This document shows, in pieces, positions 26,170-38,300 of a stretch of DNA of 64,000 nucleotides. The translations under genes were made by a program, and so were the position numbers. The notes under the pieces were generated by a model. That model saw only the letters and a list, made by a program, of their open reading frames with translations, did no database searches and was not told the DNA's origin. Position 1 is the first letter of the stretch, and every line of letters begins with the position of its first letter. The stretch spans positions 20,602,955 to 20,666,954 of the forward strand of contig NC_089728.1 of the NCBI RefSeq assembly GCF_035083965.1. The letters run 5' to 3'. The DNA is from Branchiostoma lanceolatum (Eukaryota; Chordata; Leptocardii; Amphioxiformes; Branchiostomatidae).

Positions 26170-26325
26170 AAGTTCCTAATCGAGAATAGGTTCCTATTTT
26201 ACCCCTGTGTGAAGTCAGTCAGTTCGTGTTCGCCTTTCCCTAGAGCACAACGTCAACGGGGCATGTCGGGTTTTCGAACCCAGGACCTCTGTTTTTTTGC
26301 CGAACCCTCTGCCATTTCGCGACGC
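26170..26325 (-). mobile_element. Truncated SINE fragment
   Basis: Shares blocks with the SINE at 11640-11827, including the CTGTGTGAAGTCAGTCAG-type and GCACAACGTC segments and the GACGCCAC head. The box B-like part reads GGGTTTTCGAACCC, closer to a canonical tRNA B box than the first copy. The copy is 3' truncated. Confidence 0.55.
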
Positions 26326-26329
26326 CACG

Positions 26330-29190
26330 TTCTGAGTGTTCTGATAACCCACAAGATTTCAGCAACAATATATAACTTTGTTGATACTTTGTGGATTGAA
26401 TCTTAGAGTCCATTTCAAGTCACCACACGGGTTTTTTTAATGATTTTTGTAATAAGTTTGAATAAATTTGTATAAAATAATATCTAAGTCACAGTGATTC
26501 TAAATTTTGAAAAAAATTCAATATAAAAATTTGAATTTATTTGAATCCAATTAGATGTTTTAGAAAAATTTTGACTGCACAAAAATATATTTATTTAGAA
26601 TAATTTGCAAATATCTATGTGATTCTGCTAAATTTCGAAATATAGAGAAACATCGACAAAGCCTTCTAAATGTGGATTAGGGTAATTGCCCCTATTAAAT
26701 TAGGTGCTTATCCAGCCCTATTGTCTGCCTCTGTGTATTTTTAGATGTCACTGCTGGACACTTTTAGGCCCTTTGTGCAAGCCATCTATGCATGGTGCCC
26801 AATCATAATTCGCAAAGATGTGTGAATTGCTTTCTTCACAGCCCACTGACCAACTTATAAAATGTTACAAATGATTTAAAAAAATGGTGGACAATGTTAA
26901 AATGCTGTAACCATTATTTAGAAACTATTAGAAACATCATATTCTACATCATTAAAGGTGCCCTACGCGATTTCAGGGGGTAAAACTTGAAATATTCTGG
27001 GGAAAGCAATTCTGTTTGGTGAGGTTGAAATTTACATTTACTTCCCTATATTAGCACATCTGCATCATTATTTCATACTTTGGGCGTTTAAAGATAGTAC
27101 AGAAGCAAGCCACAAAAGAAGCATTTTATTTATTGGGTCCCCCCCCCAAAAAAAAATCAGCCCAGAATCCAGCCGTAACCGTTTTCTGTCGACAATCTTC
27201 GATAACTTCCGGCCGCGTGACGTCACAATGCCCAAGCACATTGAGCCATGACCACGTGATCATTTCTTCGGAAGCGTTCGGGACATATCGGTCAGAATCG
27301 TGCATGTTCGGAAGATTTGAAATGATGGCTGGCCTCCAAGTGCTCAGATTTTCAATGAGTTCCCACCGCACAATGACATCACATTTTTACTCCATAATGG
27401 TCGATATACAATGGGATAGTGTTATCTAAACTTACTATGGATAGAACTCAGAAAAAAATTGATTTTGAATATATGACTTTCAGCGCCCTAATATTGCTTA
27501 GGTTGCCTTTAATATTTCCAAAGTTTTACACAACCGTGCAAATAATTATAAAGTCTGAATGACATTTACAATATTTCCGAAGTCTGAAGTCTCCTAGACA
27601 AATATTTACAAATAATTAAAAACAGTTTTGAATTATGATAACAACAACTCTTTCGGTGACTTGGAACGGATTCTACCCCTTGTTTCTTTGATTTTCCACT
27701 GTTGCATGGATATCTTTTTGGCGCATATCTTGTGCTGTACGTTTTTCCCGATAATGTTCATATAAGGGTAACGCTTGATTACAACACCATGTCATTCTCC
27801 TGATATTAAAAAAAGGAGAAAAACATATAGTAAGTAAAAGGAAGCAACCCTTAAAGATGACAGACAATTTGTAGCGAATATAACATGCGATTTGTATGTC
27901 CATTAACATTTTTTAAACATTGTTGTATCCGTGAAAGATGAGGAATTCAGGTAAGACCATTCATGGTACGTTTCAGACGTATCCACCTGGGATTTGGAGC
28001 CATATTAAGTATGTCGTCGTCGTCGTTGTTATAACCATAGGAAGGATGATTATAAAATGAATAAAATAAATAAAATTAAAATAAAATTAAATAAGGATGA
28101 TTATGACGGTACATGCAAACAAACTAGACACCATAGTGGTCAATGTATGAGTCATGAGAATAAATTAGCTTTCAATTGTCTGAATGCTGTAAATTAAACG
28201 TCAGAATTTGATATGAGTGATAATAGAATACGTGACGTGGCCAAGTTACAACAACCGGGTAACTGTAGCCTTCTTAAACATCTGTAGACATTGTAGTAAT
28301 GATACATTTTACCCTCATACTAATATGATTTTGAACATCCAACAAGTATCAACATTTCCCTTCAGAGTTTCGAGCAATCCTGAAATGAATTTAGCAGTAC
28401 TTATAGGTGCTAGCAGTAACATGGTTGTTTGATCTTTCAACAATTTGATCATGGACCCTAAAATTTGATTTTGGTTCAATTGACATGGTATGTTTTGCGC
28501 TTCGGTTTCATAGTATTGTAGATTTTTATCTTTATTTGTTTTCTCTACTTTAGGGTAGACTTTGGGCTCTGCCTGGTTTTTAAACACATTGTACTGTTAA
28601 TCCTTTAATTTGACCTGTTGTCCACTGGTCCTGTCTGCAGATACTCCCCTCGGGTTGAGTTCCGGGGCACTAGTGGACACCAGGTCTGTTTGTGACGTCT
28701 AGTTAATAGTACAGAGGAAGTTTTCTTTTGACCTTTTTGTGACGAGAGGGCTCGCAACTCCGGGCTGACTCTCCGTGCTTGATGCACCCTGCCTTGAGCA
28801 CAAGTATACCCTTTTGATTATGATTCCGTTTCGGACTGTGCCCCAAAATTGTATCATTTTCAATTTTGTGACTGAAAAGTTTAACCAAGTTTTGTGTTCG
28901 CTCTTAAAAAAGAGATCTTACCACAAAATAGACCTTGTACATATATGATGGTTATCCCTTATGTTTTATTTTAAATGATTGCATTGTAGTGAATACTTTA
29001 TAATGACTTGAATAAAGCATTGCTGTGTTTATCTGAACAACATTTTGCCTACAAATTCATTTCATGGTGCTGCATGAATACACGTGTCTGTTTTAGGAGA
29101 TACTAAAATATGGCAGCCCTTCGGAATGAGCAAGTATATTGGTTGATAACATTTAGACAAGTGTGAAACATTTCACATTATTTTAGGTAC
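26330..29190. other. Intergenic, AT-rich with repeat fragments
   Basis: Contains a poly-C/poly-A run at 27139-27157, a GC-richer block (27160-27400), a segment at 27635-27670 (ATGATAACAACAACTCTT...GGTGACTTGGAA) that recurs near 45808-45845, and a possible AATAAA near 29012 at the end of a stretch that could be a 3' untranslated region (28560-29030). No coding exon is convincing. Confidence 0.4.
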
Positions 29191-29235
29191 TCATAGACGC
29201 ATTGGAAATACATATCCAATAATGCTATTCATATA

Positions 29236-29451
29236 TTCCTGTGTATCGATACCACGTTTATTTCTATCAAGACTCTGTGGGAGACGTTTCTGGGCCATAT
29301 CTACAACAGCGGTACGTATGAGTGTTTAATCTATGGCAAGAGTCAGATCACCGTGACCAAGTCCATGTTTGTAAAGTGCCCGTACCATGTGCAGTCTACA
29401 ATTGGCCTTGGTGACGAGCTTGAAGAATATTTTGCCAGATTTAGTCGTTAA
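29236..29451 (+). pseudogene. Ig-like terminal exon or relic
   Basis: An open frame of 71 codons ends in TAA at 29449-29451 and has no ATG start, as expected of a 3' exon. It contains NSGTYECLIYGKSQITVTKS, which fits the F and G strands of an Ig domain (D/N-S-G-x-Y-x-C), then a Cys/Pro-rich turn and an acidic tail. No upstream exon was found and no clear acceptor is visible, so it may be an orphan. A diverged copy is at 12640-12790. The Ig assignment is an inference from one strand pair. Confidence 0.4.
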
Positions 29452-30105
29452 AGCAAACAAGGACGGGTCATGACTGATTCGAATCTGAGTTTTAAAGAGG
29501 TCGATGGATAAGGGCGTTATTGGTTATATACACAGCTGACGTCTATATCTGGAGGCCGTTCTCCTATCTGCAACGTGAGGAGCCGTTAGACGGGAGTTGA
29601 CATGACCACACCGGTACTTCTTGAAATCCTCAATTTACGGTGGTCAAATTCGGCATCAAAAGTCCCAGACTTTTTTTTCGAATTCGAGTTATGTTCTATG
29701 ACGTTCGATCAGACATGATTGACGCAAAATCGAACAGAACGCCTATTCGATTCGGGGTCACCTAAGGTCATATGCAAGTATCCACGGAAAACCTGCGCTA
29801 GCATGGCCCTTTCTCCCTGGGTGACTCACATTAGAACAAAAACCGTCTTTTTCACAAATACAAACCATTTTCTGGACGATACATCTTTGCTGACATTTTG
29901 CAGAGGTTAGTCAACATGTAAAGAAGGTACTGATGGCATTGTTTGTGTAATGAAGCATTGTTTACGCCGATGTTAGTTACCTCCTCCCCCTGTCCGGGCA
30001 GTATGACATGCATCCAAACACCATATTTAGATCGACACCAAAAAGCGGCCAATTTACCCCATTGAAGGCTTAAAATGAAGCCAACGGTTTTTCCAAGGTT
30101 TCTGT
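29452..30105. other. Intergenic, nothing firm
   Basis: A segment at about 29460-29500 (CGGGTCATGACTGAT...AATCTGAGTTT) resembles 39661-39692 in the large fold-back element. Otherwise nothing is recognised. Confidence 0.4.
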
Positions 30106-31918
30106 CTTAGGCTGCACCAAGTAATTTTTATGGATGACGTCCGCGCGCGCATTGATTTTGGTCTGTTCCCAGAAAAAAAAAAAAAGAAATTCCGCTTCCT
30201 GTAACTATGACCAAAGAGTTACGACAGTGCCGCAAATCGTAAGATTAACGTAAAACTCGTTACGCGAAAGGTTGTGGCTACTGTCAGGATGATCCTGTAT
30301 GCAGTAGAAATTTATGCACTGCATACAGGATGATCCTGTCAGCAGTAGAAAAATTTGCAGTGCTGTCAGGATCATCCTGTATGCAGTGCAAAATTTTCTA
30401 CTGCATACAGGATCATCCTGTGTGCAGTGCAAAATTTTCTACTGCATACAGGATCATCCTGTATGCAGTGCAAAAATTTCTACTGCTGACAGGATTTTTC
30501 CTGTATGCAGTGCAAACATTTCTACTGCTGACAGGAAAAATGTTCAGCCAATCAGAGCTCGCAAAAAGATTGCCCGCCCGAAAGGACTCAGCGAGGAACA
30601 TGGCGGCAGCCATGAAGGCTGGAGATAAGTTTTCCAACTGGGCGGATTTCCAGGCCGCCCTGTTACTGAATGAGTACCAAGAGGCGAGCAGTAAACAAGA
30701 CATGACTCGTAATAATAGAGCACAACCACAAGTGTCTGATGAAGTCATGGGATTTATTGAACAATTGACATTAGGATCCAGTGGGAGGGGGGTGGATTCC
30801 TTTTAGTAAGTTCTATTAAAAGTGCGTTTCTCAAGCTGTCGATTCGACGGATTAAACAATTTCAGCATAAAAAAGAGTCAGTTGTGATAACGAAACGGCT
30901 GTTACTTGTACGTTGTACGTTAACTAGTAGTTCAGCTCAATTAATAGAGGGCTAGGATGGTAGTATCAGTACCCAGGAGCATGTCAGAAATTTGGCACCT
31001 AGCATCGATGATATTTGAGATAAAACATGACTATAATCACGATCCGAAATATGCCCCATGAATAGGTTAAGCCTAGCTGAAATTATGAAATTAAAATGGC
31101 CCGGTTTCCAGCTCATGCGTTCGCCGGATCCGATCGGATCGCGCTGATATCACCTGGTACGTCCTTAGATACGCTGTGATGATGGCCGACATCTTGAAAC
31201 ACCTAATATCTGCTGTTACCGTAGCAATAACATATGCTAGCTTCTGATTGGTTGCGAAAATGCATTGAAAAAAAGGACGATCCTGACAGCAGTGCAAAAA
31301 TTTGCACTGCATACAGGACGATTCTGCCAGCAGTACAAAAATTTGCACTGCATACGGGACGATCCTGTATGCAGTGCAAATTTTTGTACTGCTGGCAGGA
31401 TCATCCTGTATGCAGTGCAAATTTTTGCACTGCTGGCAGGATCGTCCTGTATGCAGTGCAATTTTTTGTACTGCTGGCAGGATCGTCCTGCCAGCAGTGC
31501 AAATTTTTGCACTGCTGGCAGGATCGTCCTGCCATTAGCCTTAGGCCACGCCAAATGCATAAATAAACGCCTAAGGCTATTGGCAGGATCATCCTGTCAG
31601 CAGTAGAAAAAAATGCACTGCTGACAGGATGATCCTGACAGCAGGGGGATATGGAAAGAAACAGGACAGGACAACGACTGCTGTTCAACTTCAACTGATT
31701 TATTCAAATTATTGCTGTTTTCATGATGAATAAAAGAATTGTTAGTTGTTACACTGTGTTCTCTCATTCAATTTGTGTCCTAACATGTGTCGTCGACTAT
31801 AATATTTAAAATCTAGGCATCTTGTTTTTTTCGGCCCGTCTTGTTTTTTTTTCGCGCTCTCGCATTAGATTTAAAGTCTCCAAAGGACGTCATCCATAAA
31901 AAATACTTTGTGCAGCCT
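30106..31918. mobile_element. 1.8-kb DNA element with palindrome-array ends
   Basis: The outer ends are inverted copies: AGGCTGCACCAAGTAATTTT... at 30109 and its complement ending at about 31916, including ATGGATGACGTCC. Inside each end lies an array of ~42-bp units (30284-30535 and 31268-31645), each unit itself made of two palindromes: a GGATSATCC core and GCAGTGCAAA...TTTGCACTGC. Next inward both sides carry an inverted CCAAT-containing block (CAGCCAATCAGAGCTC at 30544; complement near 31240). This nested symmetry indicates a DNA transposon with long, internally repetitive terminal inverted repeats. No transposase domain was recognised. Confidence 0.65.
30600..30806 (+). CDS. Short ORF inside the palindrome-array element
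   Basis: 68 codons from an ATG in a good context (AACATGG), 50 bp after a CCAAT box, ending TAG. The product begins MAAAMKAGDKFSNWADFQAA; the F-x5-F-x2-AL pattern is loosely like N-terminal segments of some transposase-associated proteins, but no family can be claimed. It might be the first exon of a longer transposon gene whose rest is deleted, or chance. Confidence 0.3.
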   Translation: MAAAMKAGDKFSNWADFQAALLLNEYQEASSKQDMTRNNRAQPQVSDEVMGFIEQLTLGSSGRGVDSF

Positions 31919-32289
31919 TAGGGATTTTTCGAAAATGCAGAGACTGTTGAAATATGGTTCTTGAAATGTAAATACATACCATTTTTGGCCTTTTCCCGAT
32001 ATCTGCAGAATATTCTAGTTAGAAATATAAAAAATCCCAACACAAAAAGTTGTATTTTGCGGTTAACTTCTCTAAACTGCAAAAATAAAGGATTTTTAGT
32101 AAATTTTTGGGCCAATTAAAATCAGTTTTATGGTTTTGGTTATGGTTTTCCCGTTCTGAATGTGGGATTCATCACGCTCCAGGCTTAAGTCACCCGGATT
32201 TTTCTACAGGAATCGAAACACTGACATTTGGGGCATACGTAACAGAAATTTTATTTATTTGAACGAGAGGCTCGTTTTGAAACTATCTA

Positions 32290-33410
32290 TGACAAGTGGA
32301 CAGATTGTATGGGGTCAAAACTTACCCTAGGCTTATATCAACATGTGCCATTTTGACATTTCGAGTCGAAAACAAAATTCCTTCTATGAGCTTGTTTGTA
32401 TATATATATTATAACTTCTCACAAGTTCTTACCGAGATTGGCTCATTGTTGATATCCCAGAAAGTTTACGCATGGTCCAGTGGGGTCAAAACTGACCTCA
32501 TCAAAATCTGCACTCATATTCCCTATTGTTTGATACTTGTGATCTGGTAACATATACGATAAGGGTTATTATGATCATAGTTAAGTAATATAATTTTGTA
32601 GAAACGTGAAAAAAAATGTTTTGAACGAACTTAAAGATTAATGACGTTGCGACGTATCATGACGTCATTTATGTGATTTTATTGACGAAACCAACAAATT
32701 GGGTATTTCCATATAATTCAAAGGTTCACGACAAAACTTAAATAGATATTATGTATGATTAAATCAATATATATCCAAATACGTTATTTGTAGATGGCAA
32801 CAGGAACGACGTCAAAATGACGTCATAAAACTTATATTCATATCAAGATACACTAGCGAAATCCGCCATCTTGGTTCCGCCATTTGGAATTATTTGAAAT
32901 GCATTTTGTCATCATATAACCTAATTACACAATACAAATGGACCAAAACGTTTATATCAAGATTGTTTCTGTTTGAATAAACATGGTAATGATGAAATTT
33001 GAGGTTGGAATAGCCGGTAATAGCTATTCTATTTATATCGTCCGCCATCTTAGATATTGAGCGATGACGCAATCAAATATGCATACATTATGAATGATAA
33101 AAAAAAAGTGATAGTGAATTAAATTGGTTGGTATTGATGTAACAAAATAAGAGCAGTTTAAAGTACATTCAGATGCTATATGACATGAAGTGTTTGTGCA
33201 GGCCTCAAAAGAGCCCGCTTGTCTGAATAGCGTTAGTTGCAAAAGACGATGTTCCCTATCTTTGCATCAATTATGATAATGAGCAGAAATTATTCACACC
33301 TAATCATGTCAAACTGTCCCTTATAGATTACTTAAACTATACACCAATAAAGCTATATTTGTAGAAAACATTGTGGGGTCAGTTTTGACCCCATACGGTA
33401 AGATTAGTCT
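32290..33410. mobile_element. Old DNA-transposon remnant related to the 53.9-kb element
   Basis: The segment is bracketed by GGGGTCAAAACTTACC near 32312 and GGGGTCAGTTTTGACCCCATACGG near 33374. It contains several ATGACGTCA-type motifs and CCGCCATCTT (32862, 33041), the same motifs (on the other strand) as the piggyBac-type element at 53.9-55.2 kb. No TTAA duplication could be confirmed, so the link is tentative. Confidence 0.35.
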
Positions 33411-33632
33411 GTATCAAGCAAACTCCAGCTGTCCGTGGGTTTCTCTCCCCTCCCGTCCGCGATTTAACGTTTAGAGAAAAGTCACCGTAGTAGAAACTTA
33501 GAAAGGGGGAAGAGGGGAAAAGAGGTTTTCACGGTGTTTAGGTTGAAATAATTCTTTAGTACAGTCCTGATACAATAAAACGTATTTTCCGATGCCATGA
33601 TTCACGTTGGAAAGTTGAAAATGTTGTGATCT

Positions 33633-33795
33633 CTTGGATTCAATTTCGCGACAGGGAGAAAATGGAGTGCTTGCGGTAGTTTTGAGTTCGCGTTACAAAT
33701 AATAGTAGCACTACATTCACACAATGGAACGTTTTATTTAGTTCATCGCGAAAACCGTGAACTTAAAATCTCTGCGTACATTTCTGCTTTTACAA
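33633..33795. mobile_element. MITE relative of the 8.8-kb copy
   Basis: Shares the ATTTCGCG-x-CAGGGAGAAAATG block and the inverted TTCATCGCGAAAACC block with 8849-8990. Diverged ends. Confidence 0.5.
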
Positions 33796-34530
33796 CAATA
33801 CAGAGGCTATGCTACTACTCGTTCCTGCTTTATTGCAAGTTTTTGCAGTAAGAGGTCATTGTTAGTAACAGGAACTCTTTTTTTCCTGCTCCATATTTTT
33901 GCCATTTCTTTTGATAACGCAAAACTGTAATGATATCCTGTACTGCAAAAATGACCGCCAGGAAACTCTTGCATCAGACAAACGCTCTCGTAAAAAGACT
34001 CGGGAAAAAACATCTCGCTACCATTGCGTGCATGCAGTTGAGTTATTATCCCTCAAAGAGACCGACTTTGTACTTATGACTGATCTTTCTACTTGCTATT
34101 GTTCGAAAATGTACCAAACACAATAAAGCGTGTTTTTACATCATCATGAAGAGGCTCTCAATGTTGACATTCTCTTTATTTTGAGGGAATCGCGCCGTCC
34201 GTGATATTTACAAAGACCTGTGGAAGAATAGAGCAACCAGGATGTGAGATGGAAATCTCGGTATGGTTTGTTTGTAAATCCTCAGACCGCGGCTACTCTA
34301 AAAGATATTGCTCTATTATGTAAACACAATTGGGCCAGAGGCTAGAATATCGATCTCTTTTTAATTGCTTTTTAAGTGCACGGGGCTGTAAAAAACACCG
34401 CGATGTTGGATTTGAGTGGGACGGTGCTTACTGACAATATTGGTCTGAGCAACCGTCTTGCTGACCACGTCTGTAGTAGCGACGCCACGTCTCAAGATTT
34501 GATGCAGCCTAGTCAGTATAATAATTCATG
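33796..34530. other. Intergenic, nothing recognised
   Basis: No exon or repeat could be supported. Small frames at 33807-34126 on both strands have no domain. Confidence 0.4.
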
Positions 34531-34745
34531 ACGCGTCAGTTCTGACGTGGACCAATGGGAGGAGTCCTGGTGTTTGCCACGTAACGGGCTGAGCTCTACT
34601 CTCCGGCGTATTCCGTCGTATTCCGCCATCCCGACCGGACCGTTCTCCTGAGAGCGAGCGGGCTGTGAACTGTGATCTGGGCCAGTGTAGCGTCCATTAC
34701 ACCTTCTTCTACTTACTGGTATTTTCCGAGTGAGACAGGCCGTAA
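34530..34745 (+). promoter_or_regulatory. Candidate promoter and noncoding first exon
   Basis: A GC-richer segment with a CCAAT box (ACCAATGGGAGG at 34551) and a CpG-bearing stretch leads to a splice-donor-like GTAAGT at 34742 after about 190 bp. No in-frame coding sequence is evident, so it would be a 5' untranslated exon. Which gene it would serve is unknown; SELENBP1 lies 13 kb downstream on the same strand. Confidence 0.3.
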
Positions 34746-35416
34746 GTTATGTTTTGCACCTTGTAGTAATTCATGTTACAAACGTTTCTATTAGCTAACA
34801 TTTTTGTCTTCTACTTGACAATGTTTTCAAGTATTTTTCTACATTTATTGTCACTCCGTTTGCATTTTCCGACGCAGCATTTTGTGTGTCCTTTTTTTAA
34901 ACATTGTGCGTCAGACAGTAATTTATGTTTCACACATTAGATATTCATTATACAACCTTTTTACCAGCCGCCATGGTTATTTTGCTAGTTTGTGTCCATG
35001 TTAATTTTCTGTTTTTATGTTTTGCCCATACTATAGGCATGGGCGATACTTATTTTTTGGGCTCTTTCTCCTCCTCCATCTCTTGTCAAGTCTTCAAAGG
35101 GCTTCATCTCAGTCGTCCCTGGGCTAAATGGGCTAAAATTTGATATGGGAGGAGTCCTGTTTAGCACATACCCCCAGACGTTGCTTTCTTTTCTTTATTT
35201 TGTTCATAGATGCCTTTCAAATTACTTTATTGATAATTTTTGGCCATTTTCAGACCAAATACGTACAGTTCGGCCTCCTACATGTGCTCTGGAATTACAC
35301 CCAAATGACCTGAACTTTGCTATGGGGGAACATCGAACAAATATTTAAAGAACCCCATTCGCACTTTCGGCATACATCACTTCAAAATACGATTTTGGGG
35401 GGTATTTTGGGGAGAT

Positions 35417-35600
35417 GATTGGCTATTTTCCTCATATGACCATATATGGTGTTGCCATATATGGTCATATTACCATATATGGTCATATCTTTATTCCTAT
35501 GGTCAGCTGGAGTTATTCGGTCAGCCAATGAGAGAGTGCCTATGAACATAACCACGCATTTATAAAACTCGACCTGGTTGGGCGAAATATTCAATTTGGA
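35417..35600 (+). promoter_or_regulatory. CArG-box promoter (3x CCATATATGG, CCAAT, TATAAA)
   Basis: Three perfect CArG boxes CCATATATGG, the consensus for serum response factor, sit at 35440-35449, 35455-35464 and 35473-35482. A CCAAT box follows at 35525-35529 and TATAAA at 35561-35566; transcription would start near 35590. An inverted CCAAT (ATTGG) is at 35418-35422. The order and spacing resemble actin and immediate-early gene promoters. The region downstream to 36 kb shows no coding exon; a GT at 35625 (TTAGGTAC) could be a donor. Factor binding is inference from the motif. Confidence 0.55.
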
Positions 35601-35757
35601 GCATTAATCTGCCAGGCGCAGTTAGGTACAACTTCACTGCCTGCTTGTGTTACTTGTGTTGTGTTCTAGATCCTAATGAAGTTATGTGCAATTGAGAAGA
35701 TGGGCAGACTCCTCTCGGATGTTTTCTTTTTGTAAGATCAGGGCTTTCTACGTCGGA

Positions 35758-35882
35758 AACAACTACTCTAGATCTCCAAGCAAGGGTTGGTGGGAAAGAT
35801 CGTGACCGTTTTATCATATGCCCTTTTTTTTGGTCACGATCTTTCCCACCAACCTCTGCTTGGAGAGTAGGAAACAACATGA
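35758..35882. repeat. Hairpin-forming inverted repeat
   Basis: Arms of about 40 bp (35764-35802 and 35838-35878) are near-perfect inverted copies around GGTTGGTGGGAAAGATCGTG, separated by about 35 bp including a poly-T run. MITE-like fold-back. Confidence 0.7.
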
Positions 35883-36439
35883 CTGACATAACCCCCAGGA
35901 CAGCTGGAGTGTCCGTTTTACAGACTAGCTTGCCCCCGAACGCACGGTACTAGGCTACACTTATTAAGCATTTTGTGTTGATTTTTCCCGTAGTACGTTG
36001 TAAGGTTACTAAGTCCTGACAATTTCATCATTCTACGACATTCGGAAGGAAAAAAAAGAAAAAGTACTCAAACATGCTTCCCAGAGCATTTTTGCCCCAT
36101 TGTCAAGCATGCATTGAACTAAAAAAATTGCCAAGTCTAAAAAATGATTTTTTATTTTATTTCAAGTCGTAGAAGACTGCGGTTTTCAAAATTCGATAAG
36201 GTATTGGACCAATCACCATCATCAATAAAAAAATGCCAATACGAGGCTTATTTATGAAACTTTTATGCAAATTAGGTTCCCGGCATTGTTAACGAGGTAG
36301 CATATTTAAGTCATTTCAAATAACCGATTTAGGATTTCAATGCTCTCATAATTCCTAAAGCTTATCTATCCATTCCCTACTATCATCGTATACATTCCCA
36401 AGCTTCTGTGAGACTCCTATATTCCAGAATGTACAGCTA

Positions 36440-36990
36440 AATATACTTTATGTGCCATATACCGCCCCCCTCCCATGAATTCTTTACACTGACCACTTAA
36501 AATGTGCTTAAATTTTCACTTGTCACAATACTTCAACGATGAAACTTCATATAGTAGTACAAAATAACAAGTCGTAACAACTGTCAAATATCTTACCATC
36601 TTTAACAATTATTGTTTTATGATCTTTGAAAAAGGGCAATAATGTACAGATCCTGAATCCCCCACCCCCTTCCATTAGAAGGACACTGTACCATTTTATC
36701 CATTACATTCAAGCTATAAAAGGTGGTTGGGTCATTAAAGTTGAAAATCAGTATAAACCAACAAGGTTAACAAGTGCAACATTTCAATCATGTGTTAATC
36801 TACTTTACATAGAATTAAACTCACACTAAGTATCTGGTTGGTGCGCCCCCCTCCCCCATGACTGGTAAGTATTGACTACTCGTCTCGGGATATGCTGACT
36901 CGCCTACTGATCTAACAAAGATGAAACTTCATAGAGTGGCACAAAAGAACAAGTCCTAATACCTGCCAAATCAATTTCTTACATATAATA
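36440..36990. repeat. Diverged tandem duplication (~385-bp period)
   Basis: Blocks at about 36460-36600 recur at 36843-36985, including CGCCCCCCTCCC, GATGAAACTTCATA and ACAAGTC-x-TAA. No gene seen. Confidence 0.5.
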
Positions 36991-37149
36991 GATCATCTTT
37001 AATTAGGTATCAATCAAAATATGTATCCCATTACAGGCTAACATGTTTAGCCAATGGAGTCTTAAAATGTCTGATACAACATAGCAGCCATTACTAATAA
37101 GTCTTATCTGAGTCATACTACTTCATATCAGCACAGTTAGTACATCGAA

Positions 37150-38035
37150 TCCTCACGCAGGCTAGGGGATATTGTTTGATTTGGGTTGGTTTATTTGCAC
37201 ATATTAAAATCAATTCTACATAATAGAACGAAAGAAATACATGTGCTGGGGGAAGAAAAAAAGCCACAGTGGCTTATACAAGGTCTTCCCCCATCTAAAT
37301 TAACAAAAATAACATAAATCTAACAATTCATAGTATAGATATAGTAACTCATAGTATAAATGATAACAATAACAAATCAAACAATAGTAACACTGACAAA
37401 ATATTAACAAAATAGTAATTGGTTGCATATGAAAAATTATATATCAAATCATAGCATAATTGATACCGAAAAGATTGTCACAAAGAGTTCCTTGTACATT
37501 AATATACAAAGCCGTTTGAATTCTGGAAACAATGTTGGCCTGTCACTGTCTAGTCTTCATATTTTGTTTTTTCAGGCCAGCAATGTCTCGTCTCCTAAAT
37601 GCGCAACCAATCCTATGGTATTTGGCTGTTTCCAACTAACAGTTCAATGTGCTTGTAGTGGGCCATTTGTAGAATAGACTGACTACTTGTGGGCCACAAG
37701 ACTTGACTTGTTGTGATATGGAGTTGGAGAAACTTCTTGTTGGTAAAGGGTGACTCGTGACCGTGTTCTTGGACCGAGGTAGGAGAGGCAGGATAACTGT
37801 AAACAGACATGGCGACCAACATTTGATCACAATAATCTTACTTGTTCCTTTATAGAAATGCAAAATAAAAGATGTTTGTATTACTTCAGATATGCAACCG
37901 AACGTCTTCCTCTGAGCTGAGCGACCCCATTTCGCGTCCAATTCGCACGAAATTTTCTTTATAATGTTAACTAAAAAAAATCAAACATCGAGACTATTTA
38001 ATTAGAATGTGAAATTAGTGAAAGATTCTATGTAC
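37150..38035. other. Intergenic repeat-like sequence
   Basis: Contains a poly-A-rich stretch and a short GGGGGAAGA...TCTTCCCCC hairpin at 37250-37295. Minus-strand frames at 37613-37941 have no recognisable domain. Confidence 0.35.
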
Positions 38036-38040
38036 TTACT

Positions 38041-38300
38041 TCCACTGCGTCTCTGACCCTCTACTCCCCGTCAGAACTTGCTGGGACTTGCTCACAGCGT
38101 GGATAGACTTGTTTTCTTTAAGAAGAAAGCTTTTCATTGGCTCTCTGGCTGTTTTGAAACCACGCCAACCAAAGAAGTTGAGGGTTACAATTCTAGCGAT
38201 TTGGACGATTCCACTTTCAGGGGGGACCAGGGTCTGCAAATTGGGGTCAGAAATGCGCCGCGCGGGTAAACAACGTGCGCGCGGGGAATTTTTACGATTT
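38041..38300 (-). promoter_or_regulatory. Candidate minus-strand promoter/first exon
   Basis: On the minus strand a GC-rich segment (38225-38290, with CGCGCGCACG and CCCGCGCGGCG) is followed by GAGCCAATGAAAAGC and then a perfect donor context CAGTGGAAGTAAGTAC near 38041. A short frame starting at that ATG runs 33 codons into the donor. No matching downstream exon was found. Confidence 0.3.

Noticed and set aside
30284..30535. CRISPR-like regularly spaced palindromes (also 40427-41188)
   Set aside because: Units are contiguous with no unique spacers, and the window is a eukaryotic genome.
30314..31694. Overlapping Cys-rich open frames in several frames on both strands
   Set aside because: They are translations of the ~42-bp palindromic repeats; the period is divisible enough to keep frames open, and the same motif appears on both strands.
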